From assembly GCA_023525975.1 (NCBI GenBank), contig CM042034.1, positions 6,641,501 through 6,705,500 of the forward strand: a stretch of DNA of 64,000 nucleotides. Direction: 5' to 3'. The notes beneath the pieces were generated by a model that saw only the letters and a list, made by a program, of their open reading frames with translations, had not been told where the DNA came from and did no database searches. Position 1 is the first letter of the stretch. Each line of letters starts with the position of its first letter. The position numbers and the translations under genes were made by a program. Shown piece by piece: positions 22,545-32,731 of this stretch. Source of the DNA: Smallanthus sonchifolius (lineage: Eukaryota > Streptophyta > Magnoliopsida > Asterales > Asteraceae).

Positions 22545-23530
22545 ATGGCAACAATGGCGCAATCACACGGTGGAGATGGTGGAGACGGTGGTCCGTATCA
22601 CTTCGACTCGGGTTGTGCGACTGTATCTGGTGGTAAGTTACTTGTTATACTTTTATAGATGTTTTTATAATTGCCTAACTTTTGAATGTCATATGTCAAT
22701 GTAGGTAGTTCCTCCCAAAAAAGACGATTTAAAGGCAAAAACCTAAAATTGTATAAGAAATTTGAGCAAAATGGGAGGAAGCCTCTTCCCATTGATGTAG
22801 AACTTCATGCCGGGGGGTACAAGTTTGTGGGTCCCAACGCTACGGATTTTATCCGTGCTATCTCGTTGGAGGTTGAAAAGGTTGTTCCGCCATATTATCC
22901 TAATTGGGCTAAGGTTCCAATTGAGAAGAAACGGGTCGTATATCCCACTCTTATAGTAAGTATAGATGTTTTATAATTACTTACAATTTCATAACTATTA
23001 CATTTATAATTACTTTCCATTTGTAGGATTATTTTGATCTGGACTCCTGGAGAAACACTGATAAGTGGTGAGGCGTTGAACTCGGAATCACCGCCGAGTG
23101 TCAGAGGGCGTATAAAGATCACAAGAACGTGTTGAAAGTTCACTTCGAGGAGAATGGGGGATACGATGATGTGGATGCGGCGATGAATAATCCACCAGAA
23201 GATGTTGATCAAGAAACTTGGGAGACTTTGATTAATGAGCTGTTTTTAGATGCGAGCTATAAAAACCGCTCGATGAAGAACAAACAAAACCGATCAAAAC
23301 AACGTTACCCAAGTTACCATGGCAGCAAATCATACGCCCAGCGCCGACACATGGAGGTATGAAAATACAATTGTTAGTATTATATAAACATGCTTATTAA
23401 TTCTAAGTGATATTCTTTTTGTTTTTCACAGTGTACCGGCCCAATTGATGTGTTTAAATCGACCCATTATAAAGAAGGGACCGGTTGGGCCAACACGAAT
23501 GTATCATCAGATTATGTAAGTCAAATGATT

Positions 23531-23750
23531 TTGTTGTTAGACTTACTAGACTTAGAACATCCAACTGTAACTTAAAACGGGTCAAAATGACCCAAACACA
23601 CTTTTATAGACTTAAAATATCCAGTTTTAACTTTGAACGGGTCAAAATGACCCAAACACACTTTAATAAACTTAGAACATCCAACTGTAACTTTAAACGG
23701 GTCAAAATGACTCAAACACGCTTTAATAGACTTAGAACATCCAACTCGAG
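23531..23750 (+). repeat. 60-bp minisatellite in intron 4 of the CACTA-1 gene
   Basis: About 3.6 copies of an exactly 60-bp unit containing CTTAGAACATCCAACTGTAA and ACGGGTCAAAATGACCC. The latter is itself a hairpin (GGGTCA-AAA-TGACCC). The array starts within 20 bp of the intron's 5' splice site. Confidence 0.85.
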
Positions 23751-23957
23751 CCCAATTGTTGAATATTTTTGCTAGTATTATTAGTATTTGTTGTTATTAG
23801 TGTTGGTTGATTGAAATTTGTGAATTTGGGTCGTTTATAACTTATAGTTTAACAGGTTAGTTATCCATTTTACAACAGTTATGCTGTCGAATTTTAGTAA
23901 AATAGTCAAGTGATTGTTTATTACATTGTTTAATGCAGGACCGATGGGTCAGCGGGC

Positions 23958-23965
23958 TATAAATA
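23958..23965 (+). promoter_or_regulatory. LTR TATA box inside a palindrome (gypsy B)
   Basis: TATAAATA within GGCTATAAATAGCC, whose six-base arms are exact reverse complements. Identical in the second LTR (30861-30868). It is followed by a GAGAGAGA-rich leader, a typical start of the R region. Confidence 0.6.
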
Positions 23966-24318
23966 GCCTATGCCACCCCTTTCTCTCATTTGCAACTTTT
24001 AGAGAGAGAAACCATAGAGAGAGAAAGTTGGCGGATCTACCCGAGACTTCAGCAAAGTGTCACTCCATAACTCGTGAGAAGAACCTCCGGATCAGAAACT
24101 CGATTCAGGTAACAATCCGACCTAAATCTGAGTTTTAGTTCGTTTTTGGGTTTTTTCGGGTTTTGGGTGAAAAGGTAAGGTTTGAACGGATGAAACTGAA
24201 AGATAATCAAGGATTTGAGTTCCTTAATGGAAAACGAACGTTTTGAATGCAACAGGTTCGGGATCTTGACATGATCAGACCCGAATGTGAAAGTTAGGGT
24301 TTTCGCCAAGAACAGGTC

Positions 24319-24444
24319 GTGCGCACTTGCTAAGTGCGCACAGAGCAGGTCAACCTGCGCACTTGCTAAGTGCGCAGGAAGGGAAGTCTGCGCACTTGCT
24401 AAGTGCGCAGGAAGCAGAGTCTGCGCATTTGCTAAGTGCGCAGA
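24319..24444. repeat. Array of four GC-rich hairpins in LTR B
   Basis: Four copies at 24319-24341, 24354-24378, 24388-24410 and 24420-24444. Each has arms TGCGCACTT/AAGTGCGCA around a GCT loop. Outer bases differ between copies but stay paired: G/C, CC/GG, C/G and TCT/AGA. Copy 4 has CATTT opposite AAGTG, a G-U pair. The same array is at 31222-31347, where copy 3 has one mismatch (AAGCGCGC). It starts about 360 nt downstream of the TATA box, so it would be in the transcript leader. Confidence 0.85.
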
Positions 24445-25119
24445 CATCAGAACTGGTTAAGTAAAGTTAGTATGTTTAGAATGGTTAAACCGTTAGAGTC
24501 GGTATTGGTCTGATGTGTATTTAACTAATCAATTCAGATCGGAAGTGACGTTGTTGGACCTTCGTTTAGGACAACCCATATTAGCGTATCAGGTGAGTTC
24601 TAGAAGCCCTCTTTTAAATGTTTTGTTAATGTTTTTGGGCTGGTGTGCATACTTACGAAATGATGTTTAACGAAATAATGTTTTAACGAAACGATGTTTA
24701 CGAAAGGAAAGGTTTTGAAGTGTTTTTGCCAAAAAGGTTTACGAATGTTTTATGAACGGTCTAAAAGAGGAAATGTTTAATGAGAAGAGAAAGAGGTAAA
24801 GGTTTTAAAGAAGTCATTACAAATCTAATCTGTCGAATGAATGGAATTGACGAATGAAGTCTGGGAATGAGATTCCCAGCCTTGTGGTAGATTATGGACA
24901 GCGAGCCATAGTTGCCATAAGAACAACAGGGGCAGTGTCTCTGTGGCATGTCAATGGTTATGATGTTGTACAACTGGTAAGGGAGTAACGACGGTTACTC
25001 AGGGGTTAACGTGACCCCATGTAAGGTTAAATTATGATCTGACGGTGTCATGGCCGTGAGCCATGGCCGTCGATGGAAGTTGTCGGTTTATGGACATGAG
25101 AGCCATAAGGGCAACTGAA

Positions 25120-25310
25120 TGGGTATTGTCGGTCCTCGCGCAGTTAGCCTTGGGGGCAATACCAAAAAAAAAGGGAATTGACGGAATGTATGGTATTGTC
25201 GGTCTTCGTGCAGTTAAGCCTTAGGGGCAATACCATAAGGGAATTGACGGAATGTATGGTATTGTCGGTCTTCGTGCAGTTAAGCCTTAGGGGCAATACC
25301 ATACTAAATG
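25120..25310 (+). repeat. Triplicated unit of about 61 bp in LTR B
   Basis: Three copies, each bounded by inverted GGTATTG and CAATACC words with GTGCAGTTAAGCCTTAGGGG between. Repeated at 32023-32215 in the second LTR. Confidence 0.8.
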
Positions 25311-25831
25311 ACGGAACGAAGGGTAACACATATTTAGATAATAATGTATGACTTAAATGAATGTTAAAAGTTTTAATGAACGATCCGTTTAACGGTGTTT
25401 ATGATTATGATGTTGATGATGATATGGGTACAAAACCTTTTTAAAGATGTTAGATTATTACATGCTTTTGTGAAAGGTTTTACTAAATGAATGATACGTT
25501 TTTGGCAAATGTTGATGTTAAAGTTTTTATGAAATGCTAGAACTCACCGACGTAGCTGACTTTTTAGTATGCACATTCAGGTTAAGGCAGGTATGGACGA
25601 TGGACGGTGATGCTTGGCAAGCGAGAAGAGTTACCCGGTCGATCATGAAGACTGACATCCCGTTATGAGTTGTTTATGTATTTGACAATGTACGCTTCCG
25701 CATGTATGAACAAGTTTTTAGTTATGTTGAATGAATGATTCCGCTGCGTTATTTGATATTCGTGTTTAAGAACTGTTTGTGAATGAGTAAATCCAACAAG
25801 TGAGGTCTCCCGGGTTTGGGGCCTTACAAGT

Positions 25832-25846
25832 TGGTATCAGAGCAAT
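25832..25846 (+). other. Primer binding site of gypsy B
   Basis: TGGTATCAGAGCAAT, complementary to initiator tRNA-Met, three bases after the LTR end. The duplicate internal region has the same site at 32735. Confidence 0.88.
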
Positions 25847-26158
25847 AGTTTGAGAGATTCGGACACTCCCAGTGTCTGAACTTAAACTGTGAATGGGACC
25901 GAAAGCAGATGCCAGTACGGGTAACTCGAGCCACAGCATCAGGTATGAAAAGTAGAGTATGTGTATGTAGTATGCCTTAGAAAGGGTTAAGAAAGGACTT
26001 GTGTTCTGATGAAATCACAAAGGTGGTCAAATAGAAATCGAAAGGTAGTGTAATGGTTAATTACAGATGGCCAGTGTATATTAACATCTTACAGTACTTA
26101 TTGGATTTTATTTGTTAACTAGCGTGATAACATTGGATTTCTTGTCTTATAGAACGAA

Positions 26159-29100
26159 ATGGCGAGGAGAGGGAACGAAAGGCGTGGTGGCCGTACCGGT
26201 GGTCGTACCGGCGGTCGAAATGGTGGGCGTGGCAGGATTCCTGCGCGCCAAGAGCACAACGAAGAAGGAAATGTTCACACTGAACCGACGGTTAGTGTGC
26301 ATGGAACTGAACAGACACAAGTTGCAGAACAACCTTTCACTTTTGAACCAGAAGTGAGAGCAGCCATAGCTCGAGAGTTCTCCGAGTTGATGAAGAATTC
26401 TCTGCCAAGTCTGTTGGCTGAAGCATTAAAGAAAGTTAGTGGGGAAGGCGGATCTAGTGCGGCAACTGGTGCCCAGAACAACGAGACCGACAACGCACCG
26501 CCTGCTCGCGGATGCGACTATAAGTCCTTTAAGGCATGTGACCCGCCGGTCCTGACTGGGAAGAAGGACGCGGTGGCTACTTTTGATTGGGTAATACGTA
26601 TGGAAGCCGCCATCCGTCTGAGCGAGTGTCGAGCTAATCAAGTAGTGAAGTTTGCTGCTAACTCCTTGAGGGAGGAAGCATCCCACTGGTGGGAAGGTGT
26701 ACGTCAGGCTAAGGGGGATGAGGTTGTTGACTCGATAATGTGGGCTGACTTGAAAACCTTGGTGATCAAGAATTTCTGCCCGAGGAACGAGATTGAGAAG
26801 GTAGAGAGGGAATTTCTGGGTTTGAAGGCCGGGAGCATGACGCACCGGCAGTACACAACCCGATTCAATGAACTGGCACGTCTGGTGCCACATCTTATTA
26901 CGACGGATGAGAGAAAAATTTCATGCTACATTCATGGGTTTCCGGACCAGGTCTGCACCTATGTTAAGACAAACGGCCCTACTACCTATGATTCGGTAGT
27001 AGAACTGAGCGGTGTAGTATTTGATGATCTGGCACTGAATGTCACCGCCATCGAGGAACCAAAGAAGAGACCGAGCTTCTTAAACAAGCGAACTAGTGGA
27101 AAGATGTTTGGGGCTCGCGATAAAAGGGCTCGGGTGGATGAGCCGACTGTTTGTAAGAAGTGTGGAAAGGAGCATGTAGGTGAATGTAGACTGGGATCTA
27201 ACCTGTGCTTTAAGTGTGGCAAGACCGGGCATTACTCCCGTGAGTGCACACAACACTACAAGTGCTATAACTGTGGGAATGCCGGTCATCTGAGCCGGGA
27301 ATGCACCAAACCAAGAATGGGTGAAGCCGGGAAGGGGAAAGGCCCGGAGAAGAAGGAAGAGAGGCCTCGAGCAAAGACTCGTGCGTACGCGCTGACGCAA
27401 GACCAGGCCAGAATGGACCCCGACGTGGATTCAGGTACGTTCGTCCTTGACAACACTCTTGTTTCTGTGTTATTTGATTCGGGTGCCGGTAAGAGTTTTA
27501 TATCTGCGCCTTTTTGTAAGAGAGTGAAGTACGCTGTCAGTATACTAAAAAGGGCCTTTAGCGTAGAAACCGCTGAGGGTAGAACTGCGAGAGTGACCGA
27601 GGTAGTTGACAACTCTACGATAAAAATAGAAGGTCATAGGTTCCCTGTCAGATTGTTTGTTATGGTTTTGGGAGGGTTTGATGTCGTGCTGGGTATGGAT
27701 TGGTTAACTGCCAACGAAGCACAAATCATATGTAAACGAAAGATAATCCGACTCAAGGCTCCGGATGGTAGCAAAGTCGAGGTTTTTGGAGATCGTGACG
27801 TCCCGATGCCAAACGTCATCTCGATGATTAAGGCAACAGATTACTTGAGGCGCGGATGCGAGGCTTATCTGGTGTACGTGATTGACAAGTGTAAGGAAGT
27901 GAAGGAACTAGACGATATACCGGTGGTACGCGAGTACCAGGAGGTGTTTCCAGAGGATTTGCCTGGGATACCACCCGACAGAGAGATTGAGTTCCGAATC
28001 GACTTAGTACCAGATGCCCAGCCCGTGGCTAAGGCTCCATATCGACTAGAACCAGTGGAAATGAAAGAACTTATGGTACAACTAGACGAGTTACTTGAGA
28101 AAGGATTTATCCAACCAAGCATCTCACCTTGGGGTGCTCCGGTGTTGTTCGTAAAGAAGAAAGACGGTTCGATGAGAATGTGTATTGATTATCGCGAGTT
28201 GAACAAACGTACCGTGAAGAACAAGTACCCGTTACCAAGGATCGACGACCTGTTCGATCAATTACAAGGCGCAAGTTGGTTCTCAAAGATCGACCTTCGA
28301 TCCGGGTACCATCAGTTGAAGGTGAGGGAAGAAGACATACCGAAAACGGCATTTCACACACGTTATGGACACTTTGAGTTCCGCGTAATGTCTTTTGGAT
28401 TGACGAACGCCCCTACAGCGTTCATGGATTTGATGAATAGAATTTGTCGACCAATGCTGGATCGGTCGGTAATCGTGTTTATCGATGATATCCTCATCTA
28501 TTCCAAGAATGAGGGTGATCACGCATGTCACTTAAAGGAGGTGTTGGAGGCTCTAAAGAAAGAAAAGTTGTATGCTAAGTTCTCCAAATGCGCGTTCTGG
28601 CTTAGGGAAGTCCAATTCCTAGGTCACGTCATTAACCCGAACGGCATTATGGTTGACCCAGCAAAGATAGTGACGGTAAGGGAATGGGACATTCCTAAGA
28701 CGTCAACTGAAATCCGTAGTTTCTTGGGATTGGCAGGCTACTATAGGAGATTCATCCAGGATTTCTCGAAAATATCTTCGCCGTTGACAAAGTTGACTCG
28801 GAAGGAGGTAAAGTACGAATGGGGTTCGACCCAGGATGAGGCGTTTAAGGAATTGAAAGAGAAGCTAAACCAAGCTCCCGTCTTGGCCCTACCCAAGGGC
28901 AGTGAAGACTTGGTGGTATACTCTGACGCTTCGGGTCAGGGATTAGGGTGCGTATTGATGCAACGCGGGAGAGTGATTGCATATGCGTCACGGCAGTTGA
29001 AGGTTCACGAAGTCAACTATCCGACTCATGATTTGGAACTTGCTGCTGTCGTATTTGCATTGAAAATCTGGAGGCACTACCTGTATGGGGTGAAGTTTAC

Positions 29101-30733
29101 TATTTACTCCGACCACAAAAATTTGAAGTACTTCTTCGAACAAAAGGAACTTAATATGAGGCAGAGGCGATGGTTGGAGCTCCTGAAGGATTATGACTGT
29201 GAGATCATGTACCATCCTGGAAAGGCAAACGTGGTGGCTGACGCTCTAAGCCGAAAGGATGTGCCTACTCCTATTAGAGTGAAAGCTTGCCAGTTGGTGG
29301 TAACATCGGATGTGATGAGAGAAATCGAAAGAGCTCAAAATGAGGCACTTAAAGAAGAAAACATAAAGAAGGAAAGGATGGTTGGCCAACAGGACAAGTT
29401 GGAATATAACACCCTTGGTGTTAGGACACGTTTTGGACGGGTATGAATACCTATGGGTGGCGAGCTTAGAACCAAAATCTTGGATGGGGCTCATAAGTCT
29501 CATTACTCTATCCATCCCGGTACCAATAAAATGTATCAAGATCTGAGAAAGGAATACTGGTGGCCTGGAATGAAACGTGATGTGACGAAGTATGTAAGCA
29601 AGTGCTTGACTTGCTCGCAAGTAAAGGCCGAGCACCAGAAACCGTATGGAAAGATTCAACCACTTGATATACCGGAATGGAAGTGGGAACACATTACCAT
29701 GGACTTCATAACTAAGCTACCTCGCACAGTTAAAGGTCATGACACCATTTGGGTAATTGTGGACCGTTTAACGAAGAGTGCTCATTTTCTACCTATTCGC
29801 GAGACGTTCTCGTCGGAGAGGTTAGCGGAAGTGTTTATTAATGAAATAATAGCACGGCATGGGATGCCATTGACGATCGTATCTGACCGGGACACACGAT
29901 TCACATCGAGGTTCTGGAAAAGATTTCACGAGGCGATGGGCACGAGGCTTAATATCAGCACAGCATACCACCCGCAAACGGATGGTCAGTCCGAAAGGAC
30001 CATTCAGACATTGGAGGATATGCTCCGTGCTTGTATTATCGACTTCGGTGGCAGTTGGGACAGCCATCTGCCGTTAGCTGAATTCTCCTACAACAATAGT
30101 CATCACACGACGATAGGCATGCCGCCTTACGAAATGTTGTATGGGAGGACCCCGGTTTGTTGGGGTGAGATTGGACAGAAGGAATTAGGAAGTCTCGAAG
30201 TCGTAAGAGAGACGTCGGAAAGGTTTGATCAGATCAAAGCGCGAATGAATGCCGCACAAGATCGTCAGAAATCCTATGCGGATAAACGACGAAGTCCTAT
30301 TGAGTTTGATATTGGTGACAGAGTAATGCTGAAAGTGTCACCATGGAAGGGAATCATACGATTCAGAAAGAGAGGAAAGTTAAGTCCGAGGTTTGTCGGA
30401 CCATTCAAGATAATGGCACGGGTTGGGGAAGTCGCTTATCGGTTGGAGTTGCCTGATGAGTTAAGTGGGATTCATCCTACTTTCCATATATCACACTTGC
30501 GAAAGTGTTTGGCGGATGAATTGGCTCACGTACCACTTACTGACATCGAGGTTGACAACAGCCTTAATTACATCGAAGAACCCGTGGCCATCCTTGATCG
30601 GAAGGAGAAACGTTTACGTAATAAAGTTATCCAATTGGTTAAAGTCCAATGGAAGCATCGAAAGGGATCGGAAGCCACTTGGGAAACGGAGAAGGAAATG
30701 AGGGAGTCGCACACTCATCTATTTGAATTATGA
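26159..30733 (+). pseudogene. Gag-pol of gypsy B, one in-frame nonsense codon
   Basis: One reading frame of about 1524 codons, interrupted only by TGA at 29444-29446. An R/G-rich N terminus precedes gag. Three zinc knuckles follow at about residues 333-382 (CKKCGKEHVGEC, CFKCGKTGHYSREC, CYNCGNAGHLSREC). Protease has DSGAG and reverse transcriptase VFIDDILIYS. RNase H has YSDAS and YSDHKN. Past the stop come the integrase zinc region (HKSHYSIHPG...CLTC), catalytic pieces MDFITK, SDRD and SERTIQ, the GPF region and a chromodomain-like end (LVKVQWKHRKGSEATWE). The stop occupies the place of the Trp in the VWIP-like word just before the integrase zinc region. The segment LYGRTPVCWGE lacks three residues present in elements A and C (an in-frame 9-bp deletion). 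Otherwise intact. Confidence 0.93.
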
Positions 30734-30760
30734 TGAGGTTTCGGGGACGAAACCTATTGT

Positions 30761-30774
30761 AAGGGGGGTAGACT
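30761..30774 (+). other. Polypurine tract of gypsy B
   Basis: AAGGGGGGTAGACT directly before the LTR start TGTAACATCCC. Confidence 0.8.
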
Positions 30775-32731
30775 TGTAACATCCCAAAAATAAAACGACA
30801 GTTATAATAACGGAATAAACGAACGAGGCATGACGAGTCGGGTAGGATGGGTCAGCGGGCTATAAATAGCCTATGCCACCCCTTTCTCTCATTTGCAACT
30901 TTTAGAGAGAGAAACCGTAGAGAGAGAAAGTTGGCGGATCGACCCGAGACTTCAGCAAAGTGTCACTCCATAACTCGTGAGAAGAACCTCCGGATCAGAA
31001 ACTCGATTCAGGTAACAATCCGACCTAAATCTGAGTTTTAGTTCGTTTTTGGGTTTTTTCGGGTTTTGGGTGAAAATGTAAGGTTTGAACGGATGAAACT
31101 GAAAGATAATCAAGGATTTGAGTTCCTTAATGGAAAACGAACGTTTTGAATGCAACAGGTTCGGGATCTTGACATGATCAGACCCGAATGTGAAAGTTAG
31201 GGTTTTCGCCAAGAACAGGTCGTGCGCACTTGCTAAGTGCGCACAGAGCAGGTCAACCTGCGCACTTGCTAAGTGCGCAGGAAGGGAAGTCTGCGCACTT
31301 GCTAAGCGCGCAGGAAGCAGAGTCTGCGCACTTGCTAAGTGCGCAGACATCAGAACTGGTTAAGTAAAGTTAGTATGTTTAGAATGGTTAAACCGTTAGA
31401 GTCGGTATTGGTCTGATGTGTATTTAACTAATCAATTCAGATCGGAAGTGACGTTGTTGGACCTTCGTTTAGGACAACCCATATTAGCGTATCAGGTGAG
31501 TTCTAGAAGCCCTCTTTTAAATGTTTTGTTAATGTTTTTGGGCTGGTGTGCATACTTACGAAATGATGTTTAACGAAATAATGTTTTAACGAAACGATGT
31601 TTACGAAAGGAAAGGTTTTGAAGTGTTTTTGCCAAAAAGGTTTACGAATGTTTTATGAACGGTCTAAAAGAGGAAATGTTTAATGAGAAGAGAAAGAGGT
31701 AAAGGTTTTAAAGAAGTCATTACAAATCTAATCTGTCGAATGAATGGAATTGACGAATGAAGTCTGGGAATGAGATTCCCAGCCTTGTGGTAGATTATGG
31801 ACAGCGAGCCATAGTTGCCATAAGAACAACAGGGGCAGTGTCTCTGTGGCATGTCAATGGTTATGATGTTGTACAACTGGTAAGGGAGTAACGACGGTTA
31901 CTCAGGGGTTAACGTGACCCCATGTAAGGTTAAATTATGATCTGACGGTGTCATGGCCGTGAGCCATGGCCGTCGATGGAAGTTGTCGGTTTATGGACAT
32001 GAGAGCCATAAGGGCAACTGAATGGGTATTGTCGGTCCTCGCGCAGTTAGCCTTGGGGGCAATACCAAAAAAAAAGGGAATTGACGGAATGTATGGTATT
32101 GTCGGTCTTCGTGCAGTTAAGCCTTAGGGGCAATACCATAAGGGAATTGACGGAATGTATGGTATTGTCGGTCTTCGTGCAGTTAAGCCTTAGGAGCAAT
32201 ACCATACTAAATGACGGAACGAAGGGTAACACATATTTAGATAATGATGTATGACTTAAATGAATGTTAAAAGTTTTAATGAACGATCCGTTTAACGGTG
32301 TTTATGATTATGATGTTGATGATGATATGGGTACGAAACCTTTTTAAAGATGTTAGATTATTACATGCTTTTGTGAAAGGTTTTACTAAATGAATGATAC
32401 GTTTTTGGCAAATGTTGATGTTAAAGTTTTTATGAAATGCTAGAACTCACCGGCGTAGCTGACTTTTTAGTATGCACATTCAGGTTAAGGCAGGTATGGA
32501 CGATGGACGGTGATGCTTGGCAAGCGAGAAGAGTTACCCGGTCGATCATGAAGACTGGCATCCCGTTATGAGTTGTTTATGTATTTGACAATGTACGCTT
32601 CCGCATGTATGAACAAGTTTTTAGTTATGTTGAATGAATGATTCCGCTGCGTTATTTGATATTCGTGTTTAAGAACTGTTTGTGAATGAGTAAATCCAAC
32701 AAGTGAGGTCTCCCGGGTTTGGGGCCTTACA
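30775..32731 (+). repeat. Shared full-length LTR of gypsy B
   Basis: 1957 bp from TGTAACATCCC to GGCCTTACA. It serves as the 3' LTR of the first internal region and is followed at once by a second primer site and gag, so it also acts as the 5' LTR of the second unit. Confidence 0.9.

Larger units (their letters stand above)
23943..25828 (+). repeat. 5' LTR of gypsy B, left-truncated
   Basis: Matches 30844-32731 but lacks the TGTAACATCCC start and the next ~60 bases. It holds a TATA box, a four-hairpin array and a triplicated 61-bp unit, and ends GGGGCCTTACA just before the primer site. Confidence 0.9.
23943..32731 (+). mobile_element. Ty3/gypsy (Tekay/Del-like) element B, first unit
   Basis: LTR (23943-25828, missing its first 70 or so bases), primer site, gag-pol with one nonsense codon, polypurine tract, and a full LTR (30775-32731). 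The LTRs match with only scattered substitutions, so it is young. It lies inside CACTA-1. The left LTR begins abruptly 4 nt into a CACTA exon. To the right, a second internal region follows the shared LTR. Confidence 0.9.

Noticed and set aside
24049..24447. 132-codon minus-strand ORF with AHLASAQ repeats (copy at 30952-31350)
   Set aside because: The peptide repeat is the translation of the LTR hairpin array.
26426..26893. 155-codon minus-strand ORF (copy at 33329-33796)
   Set aside because: Antisense shadow of gypsy B gag, duplicated because gag is duplicated.
29246..29692. 148-codon minus-strand ORF
   Set aside because: Antisense of gypsy B pol; no independent support.
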